From the NCBI GenBank assembly GCA_937951955.1, contig CALGAD010000067.1, positions 1 through 64,000 on the forward strand: 64,000 nt of DNA, read 5' to 3'. The first letter of the stretch is position 1. Every line of letters begins with the position of its first letter. The notes beneath the pieces were generated by a model. It saw only the letters and a program-made list of their open reading frames with translations. It made no database searches and was not told where the DNA came from. This DNA is from an uncultured Bacillaceae bacterium (GTDB lineage: Bacteria; Bacillota; Bacilli; Bacillales; Caldibacillaceae). Below are positions 26,961 through 35,644 of the stretch, one piece after another. Made by a program: the position numbers and the translations under genes.

Positions 26961-27815
26961 TTACTCGAGCCAGCCGTTTTGCAAACATTTCCCAAAAACA
27001 ATATCGGCGACATTTTCTTCTGTCGACACTTGCATGTAGGATACGCCATACTGCAAACATAATCTTTCCAGATTTTTATCATGATTCCGCAGTCGTTCGT
27101 GATACAGTTGAATGACTTTTGGCGACAGCGTTACATTTACTTCTTGTTTCGTTTCACTATCCACAAGCAAATAATCGCCTGTCGGATGCGGCTCTATTTC
27201 TTCCTTTGATAAAATTCGCATTAAGCGAATCGTTGGATGGATTTTCGCCAGGCGCCTGATCAGATTGCCCCATCGTTCTATCGGTTCCATGCCATCGGTG
27301 ATGACGATCGCGAGCCCCCGATTTTTCAATAAACTTTTCCGGCACGATTCGGTAAAAGGTTCCTGTACACTGCGACCTTCCAGTTGACGGATTTGCTGGA
27401 AAATCCCCCTGGCAAAAGAGGCTCCTTTTCTTGTCTGCACTTGCTTTTTGAATCCCACCGGCACAAAGCTTAGCCGATCATCATTGACGAGGGCAATAAA
27501 AGCAAAACTTGCCGCGAGTGTTTTGGCGAGCTGCCACCGCTCTTTGTCCGTTTGCATGCTGTTCGAACAATCAAGATAAAGGGCAACGGAGATTTCCTTT
27601 TCGTCTAAAAACCTTTTAATATAATATTTTTCTGTCCGGCCATATACGTTCCAGTCTATTTGCCGGATATCATCCCCGAATTGATAAAGCCGGTAATCGG
27701 AAAATTCAAAGGAAGAACCGGGATTACGCGCTTCCCGAATCCCTTTATGCATGCCGTGTATCTTCTTTCGTACCGCGAGTTTTCGCAGCTGCAGTTTACT
27801 TATCATTTGATTCAC
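26961..27815 (-). CDS. DUF58 family vWA-like protein
   Basis: DUF58 proteins accompany MoxR ATPases in almost all bacteria and are thought to be their adaptors. The 284-residue protein has the defining motif FEFSDYRLYQFGDDIRQIDW near residue 35, followed by YIKRFLDEKE and a vWA-type metal site (LDCSNSMQ). No membrane segment is present, so it should be cytoplasmic or peripherally attached. The start at GTG 27813-27815 is 11 bases after moxR; an ATG three codons later is an alternative. Gene order MoxR, DUF58, vWA is classical for Bat-type operons. Confidence 0.93.
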   Translation of the reverse strand: MNQMISKLQLRKLAVRKKIHGMHKGIREARNPGSSFEFSDYRLYQFGDDIRQIDWNVYGRTEKYYIKRFLDEKEISVALYLDCSNSMQTDKERWQLAKTLAASFAFIALVNDDRLSFVPVGFKKQVQTRKGASFARGIFQQIRQLEGRSVQEPFTESCRKSLLKNRGLAIVITDGMEPIERWGNLIRRLAKIHPTIRLMRILSKEEIEPHPTGDYLLVDSETKQEVNVTLSPKVIQLYHERLRNHDKNLERLCLQYGVSYMQVSTEENVADIVFGKCLQNGWLE

Positions 27816-27826
27816 TGTTTTCGCAC

Positions 27827-28816
27827 CTAACTTTCTAAATGCCGGATGACTTCCTCGATAATCGTATCCGGCCTGATTCCTTCGGCTTCCCCATCAAAAT
27901 TCAAAAAGATCCGGTGACGCAAAACGGGAAGGGCCGATTGTTTAATATCGCCAGTAGCGACATGGTAACGACCGTTAAATAAGCTTCTTGCTTTCGCCAT
28001 ACGGATTAAACTTTGTAAGCCCCGCGGTCCGGCACCGTAGCGAACGTATTTCTTCACAACTTCCGGTGCGTGTTCCGATTCAGGATGGGTGGCCATAACG
28101 ATCCTGATTGCAAAATCAAGCAGTTCATCGGCAACAATGATTTCTTTTGCCAAATTTTGATAGCGGATGACCTCTTCCGCCCCCATGATTTGTTGCAGCT
28201 GAATTACATCGGTTCCTGTCGTTCTCTTCACAATTTCTTTTAATTCCTGTTCCGACGGATAGCGGACATGGATTTTACAAAGGAATCGGTCCATTTGCGC
28301 TTCCGGCAGAGGATACGTTCCTTCCATATCGAGGGGATTCTGGGTGGCCAGTACGAAGAAAGGCTTTTTCATCGAGCGCGTCTCGCCCATCACGGTTACC
28401 GTCTCCTCACCCATGGCTTCTAAAAGGGCGCTCTGCGTCTTCGGGGTTGCCCGGTTGATTTCATCCGCCAGGACAATTTGACTGAAGAGCGGGCCCTCGT
28501 GAAAGTGAAAACGTTGCTTCCCGTTCTCATCCCGCTGGAGCAGGACCGTTCCGGTTATATCAGCCGGCATTAGATCTGGAGTAAACTGAATGCGTGAAAA
28601 AGAAAGATTCAACACATTCGCGATTGTTCGAATGAGCATCGTCTTCCCAAGACCGGGCAATCCTTCTAAAAGGGCATGCCCACCAGAAAAAATTGTCCAG
28701 AGGATTTGATCGAGTACTTCCTCCTGACCGACGATAAAGGTTTGCACTTCTTTTTTCAGTTTTGTTAATTGAACTTTTGCTTCCTGGAATTCCGCTTCCT
28801 TTATTTCAATAGCCAT
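27827..28816 (-). CDS. MoxR family AAA+ ATPase
   Basis: A 329-residue ATPase of the MoxR class, which act as chaperone-like remodellers with vWA partners. Motifs: Walker A GLPGLGKTMLIR (about residues 55-66), Walker B LADEINRATPKTQSALLEAM, sensor 1 FVLATQNPLDMEGTYPLPEA, arginine finger region MDRFLCKI, sensor 2 GAGPRGLQSLIRMAKA. All catalytic residues appear intact. It sits 14 bases after the coiled-coil gene and 11 before the DUF58 gene. Inferred substrates are the vWA proteins encoded next door. Confidence 0.96.
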   Translation of the reverse strand: MAIEIKEAEFQEAKVQLTKLKKEVQTFIVGQEEVLDQILWTIFSGGHALLEGLPGLGKTMLIRTIANVLNLSFSRIQFTPDLMPADITGTVLLQRDENGKQRFHFHEGPLFSQIVLADEINRATPKTQSALLEAMGEETVTVMGETRSMKKPFFVLATQNPLDMEGTYPLPEAQMDRFLCKIHVRYPSEQELKEIVKRTTGTDVIQLQQIMGAEEVIRYQNLAKEIIVADELLDFAIRIVMATHPESEHAPEVVKKYVRYGAGPRGLQSLIRMAKARSLFNGRYHVATGDIKQSALPVLRHRIFLNFDGEAEGIRPDTIIEEVIRHLES

Positions 28817-28830
28817 ATTATCACTCCAAA

Positions 28831-30375
28831 TTATGGTTTCACATTGGAAAAATAATTTTTTATAATATTTTCTAATTCTTTAGGTAACTGGATGCGTTCC
28901 ATACTTTTCCGTACTGCTTCATCATATTGGCTGAACACTTCTTCATAAGGCCGGATCTTGCCACTTGCAACTGGACCGTTTCCGTACCTTTCTTCGAGCG
29001 GATCCCCGCTATCGATCGGACCGAAATCTTCTTCTATATTGATTTGTCCATCCACATACTCAGGAATCGACAGCAGCCGTGAATCCGTTCCAAATCCCGC
29101 TCCCCGTCCCTGTCCTGATCCGCCACTTCCTGTTCCGTCTTTGGAAGAACCCGCGGGAGAATTTATCCCCTGGCCGGTTCCTGAAGCATTTCCGCTATTT
29201 CCAGGTTCGTTTCCCTGTCCCTCAGAACCTGCAGGGAATTGTGAAGGTTCGCCTTGATCGCCTGTTCCGGACTGTCCCGTTCCATTTGTTTCATTTAAGC
29301 CGCTTTGTTGATTCGCTCTAGCCATTTGGTTCGTTGAACTCCTTTGCTCCAATTGCCCAACAGCCCTTTCCAGGCCGCGATTTGTCAATGTCGTATTAAG
29401 GCTAGATGCTAAATCCGCAATCGTTTCTTTTCTTTTTTGGAGGGCCATTTGCCGGCTTGCACTCTCCATCGCTTCGCTGATGGACTGTTTTAACTCGGAT
29501 ACATCCATTCTGGAAAAATTCTCCCCGAACACTGTGGTTAAGGCATTTTGTTCGGCAGTCGACATATGCGAAAACTCCTTTTGTAAATTGATGAGCTCAT
29601 CCATTACGGACTCCAGATTGTTGGCCCCGAGATTTTCCGCCAATTCATGAAAACCGGCTTCCTCCAGTTCCTTTTGCCAGTCGTGTAATTTATTTTCTGC
29701 TTGCAACTCGGCCAGTTCCAGTTCCCGATAGGCCTGTTCCAGGATTTCGGCAATTTCTTCAGCCGACCCGGCCTCCTCAATTTCTGCCATTAGTTTTTTG
29801 ACATCTTCATCCTCTAAATCGAGTGTTTCTTTCAATTCCTTTTTAAATTCTATAACGGCCTTTCGCTCTTCTTCCCTTTCGCGGTTGGCAAGCATGATGT
29901 CGTTCGGAAAATAATACGATAATATCCCGAGGGCAAAAAATAGCAGTGCCGTACCTAGCAGGAAGGGAGATAAAGTACGTGTCTTTCTTTTCAATGCTTT
30001 TTCGATATTGTCCTGAACTTCCCGCTCCGCATCGCGCACAATTAGTCTTTCCAGATCCCCGTCTTTTCCAAGCACTGAATAAGCAGTGAGCACCAGGTCA
30101 TCCGGAACAAAATCGTTCATCACATTAACCGTGTCTTTCCACGTTGGTCTTTCTAGATAAATTTTGGTGACAGTAAATGTCAGCGCCAGAAAATAGGCGA
30201 ACGGTAGGAAAATGTGTGAACCGGAAATCAGCACGATGCGACTGATGACCATCCAGACCAACCAGATTCCGGAACAACATAAGAGAAAAATTTGCAAATT
30301 CTTTATCAGCGTGGCAAACCACAACTTGCGATGGAGCGGTTTTAAAAGTTGATAAAATTGTCTTCCCCGAGCCAC
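28831..30375 (-). CDS. Membrane-anchored coiled-coil protein with Gly/Ser-rich linker
   Basis: A 514-residue protein I do not recognise as a named family member, though it resembles the DUF4175-type proteins seen in MoxR/vWA clusters. Three membrane segments: about 20-48, 52-72 and 133-155 (LSPFLLGTALLFFALGILSY). Then a long acidic coiled coil (about 165-345, many Glu/Lys heptads), a low-complexity Gly/Ser/Asn linker (about 350-425, for example GSGGSGQGRGAGFG) and a C-terminal conserved tail (about 430-514, RPYEEVFSQYDEAVRKSMER). The start is GTG at 30373-30375. The linker suggests a flexible tether between the coiled coil and a docking tail. Function unknown; complex membership inferred from the operon. 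Confidence 0.88.
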   Translation of the reverse strand: MARGRQFYQLLKPLHRKLWFATLIKNLQIFLLCCSGIWLVWMVISRIVLISGSHIFLPFAYFLALTFTVTKIYLERPTWKDTVNVMNDFVPDDLVLTAYSVLGKDGDLERLIVRDAEREVQDNIEKALKRKTRTLSPFLLGTALLFFALGILSYYFPNDIMLANREREEERKAVIEFKKELKETLDLEDEDVKKLMAEIEEAGSAEEIAEILEQAYRELELAELQAENKLHDWQKELEEAGFHELAENLGANNLESVMDELINLQKEFSHMSTAEQNALTTVFGENFSRMDVSELKQSISEAMESASRQMALQKRKETIADLASSLNTTLTNRGLERAVGQLEQRSSTNQMARANQQSGLNETNGTGQSGTGDQGEPSQFPAGSEGQGNEPGNSGNASGTGQGINSPAGSSKDGTGSGGSGQGRGAGFGTDSRLLSIPEYVDGQINIEEDFGPIDSGDPLEERYGNGPVASGKIRPYEEVFSQYDEAVRKSMERIQLPKELENIIKNYFSNVKP

Positions 30376-30406
30376 GTCATCTACCTCCCTTCCAGGATCA
30401 GGAACA

Positions 30407-31231
30407 TTATTTTCCCCGGCGCAATTTCCAAGTACTTACTGCCGTATTCACAATCAAAATGAATAAATAGATACAGAGAAAAGGAATCCATATTGGGAAA
30501 TTAAACCAGCTATTCGTACCTGCGTAAAAGAGAAAATCCGATTCTAAAATACTATAAAGGGCAATGATCGGATTAAAAGAAGCAACGATGTAAGGCAATG
30601 CATGATTACTAGAAGGATGGAATAAGCCGGTCCCCATTGATATGAAAAAGATAATGATTGTACCGATTGTCAAAAATAGCGTAATGGCATAGCTCGTAAT
30701 CACGGAAGCGATCGTTTTCCGGATTAGAGTAGACACTAACACCCCGACGGAACCGATAGAAAAAATTGTGGTGACATATATTAAAAACACGAGCACGACT
30801 TCTCCGGGCGCCACTCCACCGAAAAGGAAGACAAAGCTATAAAGCGGCAGTGATGCGACTAATAAGAGGAGCAGGTAGGAGATCGCCGAAACCATTTTTC
30901 CGGTAATGATGCTGAACGAGCTGACCGTTGTTGTTAACAAGATATTTAAAGTTTGCCGCTCCCTTTCCCCGCTAATCACACCAGCCGTCAATCCTGGTGT
31001 GATGAAGAGCAACATCAGTAGTTGAATAATCGACAGGAAGGAGAACATTCCCCGGCTGACCTCCGGACGAAAATATAAATGGTGTTGCGCCTCTGAACTC
31101 ACATGAATGAATACGAGGGCCAGGGTGCCAAGGATCAGCAAATAAAAGAAAATCCCGAGAAAACTTTTTATTGAGCGAAATCTTAATTTGAATTCTTTCT
31201 GCAATACAGGATTATTGAAGCGGCTCCTCAT
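30407..31231 (-). CDS. ABC-2 type transporter permease
   Basis: The 274-residue integral membrane protein has six apparent hydrophobic segments (for example FLGIFFYLLILGTLALVFI, FLSIIQLLMLLFITPGL and VLVFLIYVTTIFSIGSV) and the ABC-2 loop GVISGERERQTLNILLTTTV between the second and third segments. The start overlaps the ATPase gene by 20 bases, with GGAGG upstream. It pairs with the ATPase encoded immediately before it. The substrate cannot be read from the sequence; embedding in a vWA/MoxR operon argues for a role in envelope assembly rather than nutrient transport. Confidence 0.94.
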   Translation of the reverse strand: MRSRFNNPVLQKEFKLRFRSIKSFLGIFFYLLILGTLALVFIHVSSEAQHHLYFRPEVSRGMFSFLSIIQLLMLLFITPGLTAGVISGERERQTLNILLTTTVSSFSIITGKMVSAISYLLLLLVASLPLYSFVFLFGGVAPGEVVLVFLIYVTTIFSIGSVGVLVSTLIRKTIASVITSYAITLFLTIGTIIIFFISMGTGLFHPSSNHALPYIVASFNPIIALYSILESDFLFYAGTNSWFNFPIWIPFLCIYLFILIVNTAVSTWKLRRGK

Positions 31232-32162
31232 TTTCCTCCACCTCCCGCATGATTTCTAAAAATACGTCCTCCACATTCGTCTCGATCTCCTGGAAACTTA
31301 ATATCGGGAGATTCGCGACCATCGCCTTGCGGATTAATTCTATTTGTTCATCCGTCTCGCCGTGATAGGTGAAGGAAAAACTATTTTTTTCTTCCATTCT
31401 CTTCATATTTTTTACATTCGGATCATCTTCAAAATAACGGATCGCCTGTTCCATTCCATCTTTAACCTTGACGACTATCGTTCTTTCCTTTTTAAAGTGG
31501 TGATGAATTTGGTAAACCGTATCACGGGCCACTAATTTACCGTGGTCGATGATGCAAATCTCATCGCACATCTCCGCCAATTCAGGCAAAATATGGGACG
31601 ATATTAAAATCGTTTTCCCGAAACTTTTCAGCTCTTTAATAATTTCTTTCATTTCAATCCGGGCCCTCGGGTCGAGGCCAGAGGCCGGTTCATCTAAAAT
31701 TAACACTTCCGGATCATGAATCAGGCTCCGGGCGAGACAGAGACGCTGTTTCATCCCGCGGGATAGAGAATCAACGTACGTATCAATTTTGTCGGAGAGA
31801 CGGACTAGTTCTAACAATTGGGGAATTAATTTTTCTCGCTCACGCACCGGTATTCCGTAACTTGCCCCGTAAAAATCCAGATACTCCCGTGCCTTTAACT
31901 GGTCATAAACGCCAAAGAAATCCGGCATATAGCCGATACACTGGCGCACTTTTTTCGCATCACGAACGACACTGTAGCCATTGATTATCGCATCACCGGA
32001 AGTCGGGGCAAGTAACGTTGCCAATATGGAAAAGGTCGTAGTTTTACCCGCCCCATTTTGACCGACAAATCCGAAAACCGTTCCTTTCTCAATCGATAGC
32101 GTCAAAGAATCGAGCGCTGTGAAATTCCCGTATTTTTTCGTTAACTGATTGATTTCAATCAT
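31212..32162 (-). CDS. ABC transporter ATP-binding protein
   Basis: The 316-residue ATPase has Walker A GQNGAGKTTTF (about residues 35-45), Q-loop IGYMPDFFGVYDQL, the signature LSRGMKQRL, Walker B LILDEPASGLDP and switch SSHILPELAEMCDEI, and a C-terminal extension of about 90 residues typical of ABC-2 exporters of the CcmA/NatA class. The ATG at 32160-32162 is preferred: the upstream GTG at 32174 directly abuts the AAAGGAA site. It overlaps the exported-protein gene upstream and the permease gene downstream, so all three are coupled. Confidence 0.95.
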   Translation of the reverse strand: MIEINQLTKKYGNFTALDSLTLSIEKGTVFGFVGQNGAGKTTTFSILATLLAPTSGDAIINGYSVVRDAKKVRQCIGYMPDFFGVYDQLKAREYLDFYGASYGIPVREREKLIPQLLELVRLSDKIDTYVDSLSRGMKQRLCLARSLIHDPEVLILDEPASGLDPRARIEMKEIIKELKSFGKTILISSHILPELAEMCDEICIIDHGKLVARDTVYQIHHHFKKERTIVVKVKDGMEQAIRYFEDDPNVKNMKRMEEKNSFSFTYHGETDEQIELIRKAMVANLPILSFQEIETNVEDVFLEIMREVEENEEPLQ

Positions 32163-34500
32163 TTCCGGTGACACTTCCTTTCAAGCGAATTTGCGGGATA
32201 TAAATATAGGGATTTTCAAAAGAAGTTTTCTCAACTTGTATTTTGATCTCGCTATTTTCCGACATATACTTCTCCGCTTCTTCCGAGAATACGAACCGCC
32301 TTCCCTGTTCACGGTCGAGGGCATCGAATTCTTCTGTTTCCGTATTTAAAATCGTATAGGCGTCTACGCCCCCAATAGTGATCGCAATTTCCGAGACCTT
32401 CAACTGCTCCAGATCATCGACGGTTGGCAGTGAAAATATGAATTCATATGTTCCCGGATCCGCTAATATTTGCATGCCACCTGTTGGATACGATTCGAAT
32501 TCATAATAGCCGCCGGTAACAGGGATCACCTCCACGGAAAATTCCTCGTTCTCAATCGTGAATTCACCGTTTCGTTCAAATTCCGGCCGAAACGGTTGCA
32601 CGATCAGGGAAATACGGCGATGTTTAACTTTTTCATCCACTAATTCAGCGGAAATAATTTTTTCTTTCGTTATACCGGCGATTACCGGCTTTGTATGGAC
32701 AAACAGTAAATGATTGATCGAACTATTCAGCAACGTCTCCTGGGTCATTTCTTCCCAGTTGAGATCTTTCGTCTCATCCGGCAGGGCTCCGCTAGCAAAT
32801 GGTGCACGCAAAAAGCTATTTTTCATGCTCACATCAACGGCGATCGTTTCTCCGCTAGCAACGGACCCTAATGAAATTTGTTTATCACCAGACCAGATAA
32901 ACACTTCTTCAAAAGCAATTGGATACTGATTCGTAATCGTTCCCTTTAACGTATCATCGGCGAAAGTTAAGTCATATGAAAAGGATCCTTCAATATCTGG
33001 TGATGCTTCACCGACGATCGACCGAACCGCCCAGTATTCCATATTGGGATATATGATGTCTATTTCATTTCGGTCCATCTCTAAATGAGCAACTTTATTT
33101 TTATTTTCCATATACACATCGTCGGATGTTAGGGGAATAGGGGTGTATTCATCCCTTTTCGTTCGCACGGTATAATCCCCACCCTTATTCGATTGGAGGG
33201 CCACAGCATGAATCCCTTCAAGCCGCGAATTTTCATTAATATACAGCCCCATTTCATTCATCTGGGCCTGGCTGATCCGGTCCTTTGCCCCATAAACAAA
33301 AATCATTACCGAACAGAGAAGCGAAACGGACGGAATCAGCCACCAAGCATGTTCGCGCTTATCTTTCCTCTTCAAAATTATGTAAAGAAGGGGAACGATG
33401 ACGGTTAAATAGATTGCAAAAATCCCCGCCAACTGGACGGTCGATAAATCGGGACCATCAAAATATTCATTGTACCTTGCGTAATCCCAGTACAAAGTAT
33501 CGATCATATCGCTAATATATCCGCCATGACGACTTTTCGACTGAAGAAATGTATTGAACCATTTCGGATAGCCTTCAGTTGAAATGACCGGTTCATCGCC
33601 GAGGGAAAAAACCGTTTGTACGATTTTCCCGCTTCCGAAATCCTTTTCCAATATGAGGGGAATCTCATCACTATATAATTTCACTTTCCCATCTTCCACC
33701 GGGCCGGTATAAATTGGTAAAGTCGCAAATTCGACATCTTCCCCAATTTCAACATGTTGTAACACTTGTTCTTCCTTAGCTTTCAGCGGCAATTCATCAA
33801 AAAGAATACCGTACGTTTGCAGCGGGTTGCTCGTTGCGCCTACAACTAACGTCCCGCCTGCTTTTACCCAGTCCAAAATGGCCTCCTGGGCTTCTTGCGA
33901 CAATGTCGCAAGGGGAAATTCGTCGATGATGATGTAATCAAAATAGCTGAGGGCTTCCCCTTCTTCAGGGATATCTTCAGCCTGGAAGGAGTGCCACACT
34001 TTTTGTGAACCGGGAGCACCTTTAAATTTCGCCAAACGATCGGGATGCTCGCTTAACATCCCGACAGTGACTGTACCCGGGTCGACATAGGAAATATAGA
34101 CCTGTTTATCGCCGGTAAATTGCACTTTATGTCCGCTCCGCCAGCTTCCCTTATATAAAACAATTTGTTCCTCATTGTAGTCGAAATAATATCCCATATC
34201 GGAACTAGCCGGCATCGTCACCGTATATTTTTCTTTTGCACCGCTTTCAACATGGACCGGTACAACCCGGGCCCCCATTGAACGATAACTACCGGAAAAG
34301 TAGATGACAAGGTCACCGGAAAAAGCCTCATCACCGCTATTTTCTATCGTGATATGGAGGGGATAGCTGCGCCACATTTTCACCGATTTGTTAAACCCTG
34401 GTTCTGTTGTTACTTTGATCGATGATTGTGCCCATACTTTTTCCGGAACAATTACCAGGATCAAAAAGAGTGATAAAAATATCGGAACAATTTTTTTCAT
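32155..34500 (-). CDS. Exported membrane protein with amidotransferase-like ectodomain, first gene of the envelope operon
   Basis: A 781-residue protein with a clear signal peptide (about residues 1-24, cleavage expected after VWA). A beta-sandwich region (about 25-150) is followed by a Rossmann-like domain (about 150-345: FDYIIIDEFPLATLSQEAQE, GGTLVVGA) resembling the ABC-associated GldG-type and amidotransferase-like ectodomains, without a visible catalytic Cys. Two membrane segments follow (about 355-378 and 391-410), then a long C-terminal beta-rich domain. AAAGGGG precedes the ATG at 34498-34500. It overlaps the ABC ATPase gene, suggesting it is the extracytoplasmic partner of that transporter. 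The family is not known to me by name. Confidence 0.9.
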   Translation of the reverse strand: MKKIVPIFLSLFLILVIVPEKVWAQSSIKVTTEPGFNKSVKMWRSYPLHITIENSGDEAFSGDLVIYFSGSYRSMGARVVPVHVESGAKEKYTVTMPASSDMGYYFDYNEEQIVLYKGSWRSGHKVQFTGDKQVYISYVDPGTVTVGMLSEHPDRLAKFKGAPGSQKVWHSFQAEDIPEEGEALSYFDYIIIDEFPLATLSQEAQEAILDWVKAGGTLVVGATSNPLQTYGILFDELPLKAKEEQVLQHVEIGEDVEFATLPIYTGPVEDGKVKLYSDEIPLILEKDFGSGKIVQTVFSLGDEPVISTEGYPKWFNTFLQSKSRHGGYISDMIDTLYWDYARYNEYFDGPDLSTVQLAGIFAIYLTVIVPLLYIILKRKDKREHAWWLIPSVSLLCSVMIFVYGAKDRISQAQMNEMGLYINENSRLEGIHAVALQSNKGGDYTVRTKRDEYTPIPLTSDDVYMENKNKVAHLEMDRNEIDIIYPNMEYWAVRSIVGEASPDIEGSFSYDLTFADDTLKGTITNQYPIAFEEVFIWSGDKQISLGSVASGETIAVDVSMKNSFLRAPFASGALPDETKDLNWEEMTQETLLNSSINHLLFVHTKPVIAGITKEKIISAELVDEKVKHRRISLIVQPFRPEFERNGEFTIENEEFSVEVIPVTGGYYEFESYPTGGMQILADPGTYEFIFSLPTVDDLEQLKVSEIAITIGGVDAYTILNTETEEFDALDREQGRRFVFSEEAEKYMSENSEIKIQVEKTSFENPYIYIPQIRLKGSVTGND

Positions 34501-34605
34501 GCGAATAACCCCTTTTATATAGTCCTTACTAGATTAGTAGGAAAAATATTGATAATGTTACATGTATTAAAAATTTTTATTGAATATAAATTCTGATAAT
34601 TTTGT

Positions 34606-34630
34606 TTAAAAAAGAGGAGGAAATTCCCCC
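34606..34630 (-). terminator. Intrinsic terminator after ftsY
   Basis: GGGGG and CCTCC arms around a 5-base loop are followed by TCTTTTTT. It lies between ftsY and the envelope operon, implying that the operon has its own promoter in the remaining roughly 100 AT-rich bases. I could not identify that promoter with confidence. A short palindrome (about 34528-34545) lies there. Confidence 0.7.
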
Positions 34631-34645
34631 TAGTATATCAGGAAA

Positions 34646-35632
34646 TTATTGGTCGCCTTCACTTAAACCGGCAAATAGGCCGTATAAATATTGATCCAGG
34701 ACGAATTCTTGGAGATCATCCATTTTTTCACCGAGGCCGACAAATTTTACCGGGATATTCAATTCCCGGCGGATGGCAATTACAATTCCCCCTTTTGCCG
34801 TACCATCGAGTTTTGTCAGCACGATACCCGTAACATCTGTCGTTTCTTTAAACTGCTTGGCCTGCTGGAGCGCATTTTGCCCCGTCGTTGCATCTAAAAC
34901 GAGCAACACTTCATGGGGGGCGCCGGGAATTTCCCTGCTGATCACCCGTTTAATTTTCTCCAGCTCTTTCATTAAGTTGACTTTATTTTGCAGACGTCCC
35001 GCTGTATCGCAAAGTAACACGTCCGCTTTCCGACTGCGGGCAGCCTGAATGGCATCATACATGACCGCTGCCGGGTCCGTTCCTTCCTGTTGTTTGATCA
35101 CTTCCACGCCAACGCGTTCGCCCCAAACTTCCAGCTGCTCAATCGCGCCCGCCCGGAACGTATCCCCAGCCGCAAGGATGACGCTTTTACCCTCTTGTTT
35201 AAATTTATGGGCAAGTTTACCGATGGATGTCGTTTTACCGACCCCGTTCACGCCAACAAACAAAATGACGGTCAGCCCATCATCTTGCATATTTAATTTC
35301 GTCAGTTCACGATCGTCTCCTGCATAAATTTCCGCCATCTTCTCAACAATAACATCGCGGATTTTCTCCGTCTCCTGAATATTTTGCCGTTTCACTTCCA
35401 TTTTTAATTCATCGACCAGTTCCATGGTCGTGTCAAAACCGACATCCGCTTCGATTAAAATTAATTCTAATTCCTCGAAAAACTCTTCATCCACTTTCCG
35501 GTAACGGGCAATTAAATCGTTCACTTTACTGGAAAAGTTTTGGCGTGTTTTTGCCAGACCATCTTTAAACTTTTCTGTCACTTGCCCGGTCTGCTGTGTC
35601 CATTTGGCTTTCAATTTATCAAAAAATCCCAT
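34646..35632 (-). CDS. ftsY: Signal recognition particle receptor FtsY
   Basis: FtsY is the SRP receptor GTPase at the membrane. The 328-residue protein has the short basic N-terminus typical of Bacillus, the NG domain with GVNGVGKTTSIGKLAHKF (G1), DTAGRLQNKVNLMKELEKI (G3), TKLDGTAKGGIVIAIR (G4) and GLGEKMDDLQEF near the C-terminus. It starts 12 bases after smc and is co-transcribed with rnc and smc. In B. subtilis ylxM-ffh follow directly; here the envelope operon intervenes. Confidence 0.99.
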   Translation of the reverse strand: MGFFDKLKAKWTQQTGQVTEKFKDGLAKTRQNFSSKVNDLIARYRKVDEEFFEELELILIEADVGFDTTMELVDELKMEVKRQNIQETEKIRDVIVEKMAEIYAGDDRELTKLNMQDDGLTVILFVGVNGVGKTTSIGKLAHKFKQEGKSVILAAGDTFRAGAIEQLEVWGERVGVEVIKQQEGTDPAAVMYDAIQAARSRKADVLLCDTAGRLQNKVNLMKELEKIKRVISREIPGAPHEVLLVLDATTGQNALQQAKQFKETTDVTGIVLTKLDGTAKGGIVIAIRRELNIPVKFVGLGEKMDDLQEFVLDQYLYGLFAGLSEGDQ

Positions 35633-35644
35633 GTCCTACACTCC

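Noticed and set aside
22424..34500. Envelope operon as a recent mobile element insertion
   Set aside because: No integrase, transposase, terminal repeats or tRNA target seen at either edge, and base composition looks like the flanks by eye; an old insertion or rearrangement is more likely.
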